From an uncultured Lachnospiraceae bacterium (lineage in GTDB: Bacteria > Bacillota > Clostridia > Lachnospirales > Lachnospiraceae): a stretch of 16,427 nt of DNA. The notes under the pieces were generated by a model, which had not been told where the DNA came from, did no database searches, and saw nothing but the letters and a program-made list of their open reading frames with translations. Shown one piece after another: positions 7,465 to 13,789 of the stretch; the first letter of the stretch is position 1, and each line of letters begins with the position of its first letter. The position numbers were made by a program, and so were the translations under genes. Location: NCBI GenBank assembly GCA_902783395.1, contig CACZRA010000085.1, forward strand, positions 1 through 16,427, given 5' to 3'.

Positions 7465-9042
7465 ATGGTCAGGATAAGCGGACTCGCGGTGCCGGAGGGC
7501 TCACCGGAAGAACATATCGCAAAAAAAGCGGCCCGTATACTGGGGATCTCTTACAGTGATATTAAGGAGCTTCGGATTATCAAAAGATCAAAGGATGCCC
7601 GGAAAAAGAAAAGCATTCTTGATGTTTACACTGTTGTGCTCGATATTGATGACGCTGAACGGGTTGTAAGAAAATGCGGCAGGCGCAATGTAACACTCTA
7701 TACGGAGACCGGATACCGTTATCCTTCGCATGGAGATGAAAGGGACAAAGTCAGACCCGTGATCGCAGGCTTTGGACCGGCAGGGATATTTGCGGCTCTT
7801 ATCCTTGCTCATGAGGGATATGCCCCCATAGTATTTGAAAGGGGAAAATGCATCAAAGAAAGGACCGGGGATGTGGAGAGGTTCTTTGCTGCCGGGATAC
7901 TGGAACCTGATTCGAATGTCCAGTTCGGAGAGGGAGGCGCAGGAACCTTTTCTGACGGTAAGCTCAGCACCGGGATAAAAGACCGGGAGGGCAGGAAGGG
8001 CTTTATCCTTAATACCTTTGTGAGGCATGGCGCAGACAGCTCCATACTTACAGACCGGTATCCGCATATAGGCACGGATAAGCTCAGAGAGATAATACCC
8101 TCCATAAGACGGGAGATAGAGGCGCTCGGAGGAGAGATACATTTCAATACGAAGATCACGGGCATTGAGATCTCGGAAGGAAAGCTTACCGGAATAAGGA
8201 CATCCCGTGATACCGGGAGCATATCCTGCAGGAACCTGTTTCTCTGTCTCGGACATTCCGCCAGGGATACGTTTATTATGCTTCGTGACTCAGGGGTTTG
8301 GATGGAGGCCAAGGCGTTTGCGATAGGAGTAAGGGCAGAGCACAGAAGGGATGATATTGACAGGGCATTGAGAAGAGAAAAGGCAAGCTACAAGCTTACA
8401 TATCATTGCCGGGACGGAAGAGGAGTTTATTCATTCTGCATGTGTCCCGGAGGATATGTAGTGAATGCCTCATCGGAAAAGGGATATCTTACGGTCAACG
8501 GCATGAGTCTTTCGGACCGTGACGGTGAGAATTCAAATGCAGCCATAGTATGTACGGTATCCCCAGCTGATTTCTCCGGATACGGAGATGATGCTCTCTC
8601 CGGAGTCAGATTTCAGCAGGAGCTTGAGAAGAGAGCCTTTGAGGAGTGCGGCGGAAGCATACCTTATCAGCGGTACGGTGATTTCAGGGCAGGCAGGCTG
8701 ACGGGATCTTTCGAAGGCTTAAAACCGTCCTGCAGGGGCGGATATGCCGCAGGAAACATAAGAAATATTTTGCCGTCCTATATTTCAGATGATATAATCG
8801 AGGCCATGCCGGCATTCGGCAGAAGGATATCGGGCTATGACGAAGATAATGTCCTTTTTGCCGGTATAGAGGCGAGAACCTCTTCACCCGTAAGAATATT
8901 AAGGAACGAGGATATGCAGTCCGTAAGCATAAGCGGCATATATCCTGTGGGAGAAGGAGCGGGATATGCCGGAGGGATAATGTCAGCCGCGATTGACGGT
9001 ATGAAGGCGGCTGAGAGATATATTGGGAAATACTGTACGTAG
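7465..9042 (+). CDS. COG2509-type FAD-dependent protein
   Basis: A 525-residue flavoprotein of the COG2509 family, often annotated 'NAD(P)/FAD-dependent oxidoreductase' or 'FAD-dependent protein C'. An N-terminal domain of about 95 residues (with LRIIKRSKDARKK at 36-48) precedes a Rossmann motif GFGPAG (102-107) with E125 for the FAD ribose. The strongly conserved NVQFGEGGAGTFSDGKL follows at 151-167, and GEGAGYAGG (496-504) closes the FAD site. The biochemical function of this family is not known to me. I chose ATG 7465, 1 nt after the DUF6311-gene stop, because GAAGG at 7451-7455 lies 9 nt upstream. The open frame extends back to ATG 7405, but that would add 20 residues from the neighbour's coding region. 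No truncation or frameshift is seen. Confidence 0.88.
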   Translation: MVRISGLAVPEGSPEEHIAKKAARILGISYSDIKELRIIKRSKDARKKKSILDVYTVVLDIDDAERVVRKCGRRNVTLYTETGYRYPSHGDERDKVRPVIAGFGPAGIFAALILAHEGYAPIVFERGKCIKERTGDVERFFAAGILEPDSNVQFGEGGAGTFSDGKLSTGIKDREGRKGFILNTFVRHGADSSILTDRYPHIGTDKLREIIPSIRREIEALGGEIHFNTKITGIEISEGKLTGIRTSRDTGSISCRNLFLCLGHSARDTFIMLRDSGVWMEAKAFAIGVRAEHRRDDIDRALRREKASYKLTYHCRDGRGVYSFCMCPGGYVVNASSEKGYLTVNGMSLSDRDGENSNAAIVCTVSPADFSGYGDDALSGVRFQQELEKRAFEECGGSIPYQRYGDFRAGRLTGSFEGLKPSCRGGYAAGNIRNILPSYISDDIIEAMPAFGRRISGYDEDNVLFAGIEARTSSPVRILRNEDMQSVSISGIYPVGEGAGYAGGIMSAAIDGMKAAERYIGKYCT

Positions 9043-9068
9043 ATCAGGTACTGAATCACCCCGCAAAC

Positions 9069-9074
9069 AGGAGG
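9069..9074 (+). promoter_or_regulatory. Consensus Shine-Dalgarno for proB
   Basis: A perfect AGGAGG sits 7 nt before the proB ATG in the 39-nt gap after the COG2509 gene. It is the strongest ribosome binding site in the window and suggests proB is translated independently of the upstream genes. I see no convincing terminator or promoter in the gap. Confidence 0.8.
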
Positions 9075-9081
9075 TCCGTTA

Positions 9082-9948
9082 ATGAGAGATTTTTCCGGAA
9101 AAAAGAGAATAGTGGTAAAGATAGGTTCCTCCTCGATCACGCATAAAGAGACCGGAGGAGCGGATCTTGTACGTCTCGAAAAGCTTGTCAGGGAGCTTAC
9201 CGATCTTCATAACGGAGGCAGGGATGTAGTGCTCGTATCATCGGGAGCCATATCCGTCGGCCTCAAGGCAGCACATATCCGTGGAATATACTACAACGGA
9301 AAGGACAGGACGGACGGTCCCGATGAAAAGCTTAAGCTTAAGCAGGCTGCCGCCGCCATAGGGCAGGCAAGGCTTATGATGATGTATCAGAAGCTTTTTT
9401 CCGAATACAACCAGATGACCGCGCAGATACTCATGACAAAGCATACCATTGTTGATAATGTGAACCGGTTCAACGCCAGGAATACGTTTGAGGAGCTGCT
9501 TACGCTGGGGGTCGTGCCTGTCGTTAACGAAAACGATACGATAGCGACCTATGAGATAGAGTTCGGAGATAATGATACGCTGTCAGCCATAGTTGCTGCA
9601 CTGATAGAGGCTGATCTTCTCATTCTTCTCTCCGATATAGACGGCCTGTATACCGATGATCCTCATAAAAGCGAAAAGGCGGAGTTTATCCCGGAGATAA
9701 CGAAGCTTGACGAAAATATAGAAGCTTTTGCCAAGGAGAGTACCGGAAGCCTCGCAGGTACCGGCGGGATGGCTACAAAGATCTCCGCAGCAAGGATAGC
9801 CTCTGCTTCCGGCTGTGATATGGTAATAGCCAATGCGGATGATCTGGGCAATATCCACAGGATCGCATGCGGAGACGAGATCGGTACATACATCCATGCA
9901 GACAGGAGACCGGATTTCTTCATCGAGGATTTTGTGACCGGTGAATAA
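9082..9948 (+). CDS. proB: Glutamate 5-kinase
   Basis: ProB phosphorylates L-glutamate with ATP to gamma-glutamyl phosphate, the first and usually feedback-controlled step of proline synthesis in the cytoplasm. The 288-residue protein shows the amino-acid-kinase fold: VVKIGSSSIT with K13 (11-20), SSGAI (53-57), NENDT (149-153), FGDNDTLSA (161-169), SDIDGLYTDDP (184-194) and GTGGMATK (226-233). It lacks the C-terminal PUA domain found in E. coli ProB (about 367 residues), as do many Firmicute enzymes. The partner gene proA, usually adjacent in this neighbourhood, is absent here; the next gene is the 5-FCL, overlapping by 8 nt. Confidence 0.95.
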   Translation: MRDFSGKKRIVVKIGSSSITHKETGGADLVRLEKLVRELTDLHNGGRDVVLVSSGAISVGLKAAHIRGIYYNGKDRTDGPDEKLKLKQAAAAIGQARLMMMYQKLFSEYNQMTAQILMTKHTIVDNVNRFNARNTFEELLTLGVVPVVNENDTIATYEIEFGDNDTLSAIVAALIEADLLILLSDIDGLYTDDPHKSEKAEFIPEITKLDENIEAFAKESTGSLAGTGGMATKISAARIASASGCDMVIANADDLGNIHRIACGDEIGTYIHADRRPDFFIEDFVTGE

Positions 9949-10510
9949 AAGGGAAGCGCGAAAAGAGGCCTCAAAAAGATGCGGTGAGCTTGAAGAGGCT
10001 TACATGACGGAGGCCTCATTGAAGATAGCTGAAAGGCTTATGGATGAACCGGTATGGCAGAAGGCATCTGAGGTTTTTATCTATTTCGGAGTTAAAAGCG
10101 AGGTCCGGACCGAAGAACTGATACGGACTGCACTGAAAAGCGGTAAAACCGTATTTCTTCCCAGGGTGATATCCCCGGAGGAAATGGTATTCATAAAGAC
10201 AGATTCCGTCCGGCAGACTGAAAAAGGCGCCTTCGGGATACCGGAGCCTGTTTATGATAAAGAAAGGACAGCTGATCATGCGCCGGACCTTGTGATAGTC
10301 CCCTGTGTCGCTGTAGACAGAGGAGGAAACAGGGCGGGACACGGAAAAGGCTATTATGACAGATATTTAAGCAAGGTCAAGGAGGCCTTCCGGATCTGTC
10401 CTGCGTATGACTGCCAGTTGTTTGATCTTATCGAGACAGATGATAATGATATAGGTATGGATATGATAATCACGGAAAGCAGGATAATAAGGACAGGTAT
10501 CAGGAAATGA
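9941..10510 (+). CDS. 5-formyltetrahydrofolate cyclo-ligase
   Basis: A 189-residue enzyme that converts 5-formyl-THF to 5,10-methenyl-THF using ATP, returning a storage or inhibitory folate to one-carbon metabolism. Diagnostic features are the basic N-terminus (KREARKEASKR, 3-13), FIYFGVKSEV (46-55), and the phosphate-binding AGHGKGYYDRY (132-142) with the GxGxGYYDR signature, plus the terminal GMDMIITE (172-179). The start is GTG at 9941, overlapping the proB end by 8 nt (GTGAATAA). This is the only in-frame start that keeps the conserved basic N-terminus. GAGG at 9925-9928 is a modest ribosome binding site 12 nt upstream, so coupling to proB is likely. It overlaps miaB by 4 nt. Confidence 0.93.
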   Translation: MNKREARKEASKRCGELEEAYMTEASLKIAERLMDEPVWQKASEVFIYFGVKSEVRTEELIRTALKSGKTVFLPRVISPEEMVFIKTDSVRQTEKGAFGIPEPVYDKERTADHAPDLVIVPCVAVDRGGNRAGHGKGYYDRYLSKVKEAFRICPAYDCQLFDLIETDDNDIGMDMIITESRIIRTGIRK

Positions 10511-11955
10511 TGACAGAGCCGGATAATACGGGATTAAATCTTTCGCCGCCTGCGGATGAGCCCGCAAGGCAGTTTTATTTTATCGGGAAATGTGCTGAGC
10601 TTATAAAGAAAAGAAGCGAAAAACTCGGACGTCCGATGCGGTCAATGATACAGACCTTCGGTTGTCAGATGAATGAGAGGGATTCCGAGAAGCTTGCCGG
10701 AGTGATGGCGCAGATGGGGCTTGAGAAGGCCGGAAGCGAGGAAGAAGCCGATATCCTCGTCTATAACACCTGCACGGTCAGGGAAAATGCCGATAAAAGG
10801 CTTTACGGAAGGCTCGGGGTGTGTAAGGCGTATAAGCAGTCAGACAAAGAAATGATCATTGCCCTTTGCGGATGTATGATGCAGGAGGAGCATGTAGTAG
10901 AAAGGATAAAAGCATCATATCCTTATGTGGATATCATCTTCGGAACGTTCAACATATTCAGCTTTCCGGAGCTCCTTTATAAAAGGCTCGGATCGGGAGA
11001 AAGGGTCATTGATATCCGTAAAGGTGCAGACAGGATAGTGGAGGAGCTTCCTTCGGAAAGGAAGTATTCTTTTAAGACCGGTGTCAATATCATGTACGGC
11101 TGCGATAATTTCTGTACCTACTGCATAGTTCCCTATGTGCGGGGAAGAGAAAGAAGCAGAGAGCCAAAGGAAATAATACGGGAAATAGAACGTGCTGCAT
11201 CAGAGGGCGTTGTTGAGATCATGCTGCTCGGTCAGAATGTCAATTCATACGGAAAGGGACTGGATACGGATATCACCTTTGCGGAGCTTTTGTCGGAGGC
11301 GGCAGGGGTCGACGGGATAAAACGGGTAAGGTTCATGACTTCGCATCCCAAGGACCTGTCACCGGAGCTGATAAAAGTGATCGCAGGAAACGAGAAGATA
11401 GCAAGACATATACATCTTCCTCTCCAGTCCGGCTCTGACAGGATACTTGAAGCAATGAACCGGCATTATACCAGGGAAAAATACATCGCTCTTGCTGAAA
11501 TGATAAGGGCGGAGATCCCGGATGTGTCCATCACATCAGATATCATAGTCGGATTTCCGGGAGAGAGCGCAGGGGATGTTGATGATACCATAGACGTCAT
11601 TGAAAGAGTCAGGTTTGACGGAGCCTTCACCTTTGAGTATTCTCCGCGTACGGGCACTCCGGCCGCAAGGATGGAACAGCTTGACCGGGCCTTTGTACAG
11701 AGCAATTTCGACAGGGTCCTTCATACCGTGCAAAGGATATCAAAGGAACAGGCGGGGAGATTTGAAGGAAGGGTCATGGAGGTCCTTATAGAAGGAGAGG
11801 ATGAAAAGGACCCTTTAAGATATACAGGACGGATATCACAGAATAATGTCGTACACTTTCCGAAGGAGGGATATGACATAGGAGATTTTGTAAATGTCTC
11901 GCTTGATGAATGCAGGGGTTTTTATTATAATGGAAAAGTTAGCGGTATGAAATAA
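10507..11955 (+). CDS. miaB: tRNA-2-methylthio-N6-dimethylallyladenosine synthase MiaB
   Basis: MiaB is a radical-SAM methylthiotransferase that adds the 2-methylthio group to i6A37 of tRNAs reading U-starting codons. In the 482-residue protein the N-terminal UPF0004 domain carries cluster ligands C53 (FGCQMNERDS), C89 (NTCTVREN) and C123 (CGCMMQ). The radical-SAM motif CDNFCTYC supplies C199, C203 and C206. A C-terminal TRAM domain lies at about 415-480. All six cysteines are present, so both 4Fe-4S clusters should form. An N-terminal extension of about 45 residues before the UPF0004 core is common in Firmicute MiaB. The ATG overlaps the preceding stop as ATGA, typical of translational coupling; a second ATG at 10510 is equally possible as the start. 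Confidence 0.95.
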   Translation: MMTEPDNTGLNLSPPADEPARQFYFIGKCAELIKKRSEKLGRPMRSMIQTFGCQMNERDSEKLAGVMAQMGLEKAGSEEEADILVYNTCTVRENADKRLYGRLGVCKAYKQSDKEMIIALCGCMMQEEHVVERIKASYPYVDIIFGTFNIFSFPELLYKRLGSGERVIDIRKGADRIVEELPSERKYSFKTGVNIMYGCDNFCTYCIVPYVRGRERSREPKEIIREIERAASEGVVEIMLLGQNVNSYGKGLDTDITFAELLSEAAGVDGIKRVRFMTSHPKDLSPELIKVIAGNEKIARHIHLPLQSGSDRILEAMNRHYTREKYIALAEMIRAEIPDVSITSDIIVGFPGESAGDVDDTIDVIERVRFDGAFTFEYSPRTGTPAARMEQLDRAFVQSNFDRVLHTVQRISKEQAGRFEGRVMEVLIEGEDEKDPLRYTGRISQNNVVHFPKEGYDIGDFVNVSLDECRGFYYNGKVSGMK

Positions 11956-12003
11956 AAAGGATTACCGTTTGACTTATTTTTCTATGTATGGGGGTATCAT
12001 AAA
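11956..12003 (+). other. miaB-mcp intergenic gap
   Basis: A 48-nt T-rich gap. It contains TTGACT (11969-11974), like a sigma-A -35 box, but the nearest -10-like element (TATCAT, 11995-12000) is 20 nt away, too far for a good promoter. A run of G (11990-11994), 9 nt before the mcp ATG, is the only ribosome-binding-site-like sequence. I see no terminator hairpin or sigma-28 promoter, so mcp may be read from upstream. Confidence 0.4.
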
Positions 12004-13728
12004 ATGGCAGTACAGAATAACGGATCATCCGGATCACAGGGGCAGAAACTTCATGGCTTCAGATCGATAGCTAACCTTGTTGTCCTCGGAGTCATCATCT
12101 CAATGCTCTGCATAGCGATCATAGCAGAGATAGTCAATGTTGTGGAGTTCAGATCGAATTATAAGGATACCGTAAAGAACGATCTTCTTACCATGGTAAA
12201 GATCGGCGGAAACCTTATGGATGCGAAGGAAGTACAGATCAATGCCGCACCGGGCATTCTTGAACAGCTGATAGGAGATGTGAAGCTGGAGCATGCCGAT
12301 TCCAGTTATGCGTATGCAGTGGATTCCGTTGGAACAATGCTTTATCATCCTACACCGGAGAAGATAGGACAGCCCGTGGAGAATGCCGCGGTAAAGAGCC
12401 TTTTGGGACAGATAAGCGGCGGAACCGTGCCACAGCCCGGTGTCATAGAATATGAGTATAAGGGCAAAATGAAATATGCTGCATATTATGTCCAGGAGAA
12501 TTCAAAGAATATTCTCATAATCACGGTAGATGAAAAGGATGTTTACGCTCCGATCAACGCAACGACCCTGAAGGCAGTGATGATAATCGTCGTGGCCTTT
12601 ATCATTCTTGCAATCATCATGGCGTTAACAGCAAAGATCATACTCAGACCTATCGGGATACTAACCGAGATACTTGAGGATTCGGCACGTCTGGACCTGA
12701 GACATAATGATAAGGCACAGATGGTCATCTACAGGCGTGATGAGATCGGTATCATAGGAAGGGATATAGGCTCGCTGCGCAAGGTCCTGAGAACTGTAGT
12801 AGGTGAGATAGGAGGATCTGAGGAGAATCTTGCGAGCATCATCAACCAGCTTAAGGATACCACGATAAAGCTCAATGACAATTCATCCGACAATTCGGCC
12901 ACATCACAGGAGCTTGCCGCAGGCATGCAGGAGGCTGCCGATACGACGGATCTTATCAATTCCAATGTCGCCACCATGGTACAGAACGCGGATCAGATCA
13001 ACCAGCTTTCCGAGCAGGGAGCTAATCATGCTGTAGAGATAAAGAACAAGGCAGAGAATATCAGACGTGATGTGCAGTCATCCATAAGCACTGCAAAGGG
13101 TATTTTTGAGGATGTGAAGAGACAGTCCGATGAAGCGATAGAGCAGAGCAGGGCCGTGGATAAGATAAACGAGCTTACTGCTACCATAAGAAGTATAGCC
13201 GGACAGACAAACCTCCTTGCACTGAACGCAAGCATTGAGGCGGCGAGAGCAGGTGAAGCCGGAAGAGGCTTTGCGGTTGTCGCGGAGGAGATAGGACATC
13301 TCGCGACTCAGTCATCCGATACGGTGAGCGGGATCAATGATATAGTGGAGGAGGTTCATAACTCGGTCGACAACATGAGCAGCTGTCTTACCAGGACTCT
13401 TGACTTTATTGACAATAATGCGATGGCAGACTATGCGAAGTTTGATGAGATGGCCGAAGGCTACGCTTCGGATGCCGGAGATTTCGAGGAGAACATGACG
13501 GCCATACATGAGTCGGTAGCTGCACTTTCAAGCTCAATAAGCGATGTTTCCGAATCCATTTCCGGAATGAACATGACTATCGGAGAGTCTGCAAAGGGAG
13601 TGACAGACGTTGCCAACAAGACAACCGACATAGTCTCACTTACGGCGGATACCGAACAGATCGTGGATCAGACGGAGAAGTGCTCGCAGGATATGAGAGC
13701 CATAGTGAGCCGCTTCCAGCTTGAATGA
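12004..13728 (+). CDS. Methyl-accepting chemotaxis protein with Cache-type sensor
   Basis: A 574-residue transmembrane chemoreceptor. A short polar N-terminus leads to TM1 (about 21-47), then an extracytoplasmic Cache-like sensor (about 50-185; YAYAVDSVGTMLYHPT at 102-117, IGQPVENAAVK at 121-131), TM2 (about 190-211), HAMP (about 212-265) and a long cytoplasmic coiled-coil signalling domain. The hairpin tip is the near-invariant QTNLLALNASIEAARAGEAG (401-420), which contacts CheA and CheW. About 310 residues after HAMP fits the 44-heptad class. A stretch near 463-500 (LDFIDNN..YAKFDEMAEGYASDA) looks like clostridial receptors. No C-terminal CheR/CheB-docking pentapeptide is seen. The ligand is unknown. 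No other chemotaxis gene is nearby; a terminator-like hairpin follows. Confidence 0.95.
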   Translation: MAVQNNGSSGSQGQKLHGFRSIANLVVLGVIISMLCIAIIAEIVNVVEFRSNYKDTVKNDLLTMVKIGGNLMDAKEVQINAAPGILEQLIGDVKLEHADSSYAYAVDSVGTMLYHPTPEKIGQPVENAAVKSLLGQISGGTVPQPGVIEYEYKGKMKYAAYYVQENSKNILIITVDEKDVYAPINATTLKAVMIIVVAFIILAIIMALTAKIILRPIGILTEILEDSARLDLRHNDKAQMVIYRRDEIGIIGRDIGSLRKVLRTVVGEIGGSEENLASIINQLKDTTIKLNDNSSDNSATSQELAAGMQEAADTTDLINSNVATMVQNADQINQLSEQGANHAVEIKNKAENIRRDVQSSISTAKGIFEDVKRQSDEAIEQSRAVDKINELTATIRSIAGQTNLLALNASIEAARAGEAGRGFAVVAEEIGHLATQSSDTVSGINDIVEEVHNSVDNMSSCLTRTLDFIDNNAMADYAKFDEMAEGYASDAGDFEENMTAIHESVAALSSSISDVSESISGMNMTIGESAKGVTDVANKTTDIVSLTADTEQIVDQTEKCSQDMRAIVSRFQLE

Positions 13729-13749
13729 TGAAGAAAAAAAGGAATACGG

Positions 13750-13780
13750 GGAGCAGGACGGTCTTTGTCCTGCTCCGTTT
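13750..13780 (+). terminator. Probable Rho-independent terminator after mcp
   Basis: GGAGCAGGAC (13750-13759) and GTCCTGCTCC (13767-13776) form a perfect 10-bp GC-rich stem with a 7-nt loop GGTCTTT (a G-U pair could shorten it to 5). The stem is followed by GTTTATCTG, only a weak U-tract. An A-run (13734-13740) lies upstream. The hairpin is 22 nt after the mcp stop and ends 13 nt before the mutS ATG, so it probably ends mcp transcription or attenuates read-through into mutS. Confidence 0.65.
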
Positions 13781-13789
13781 ATCTGATCT

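Noticed and set aside
7588..8256. 222-codon open frame on the minus strand inside the COG2509 gene
   Set aside because: It lies wholly opposite a clearly real gene, has no recognisable domain and is explained as a shadow of the coding frame.
9043..9081. Terminator or promoter in the gap before proB
   Set aside because: Only a short TACTG direct repeat and a ribosome binding site are seen; no stable stem with a T-tract and no paired -35/-10 boxes.
11969..12000. Possible sigma-A promoter (TTGACT ... TATCAT) upstream of mcp
   Set aside because: The 20-nt spacer is too long and the -10 would sit only 4 nt before the start codon; it remains unproven.
11956..12003. Sigma-28 (flagellar/chemotaxis) promoter for mcp
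   Set aside because: A TAAA occurs, but no GCCGATAA-like -10 is found at the expected spacing.
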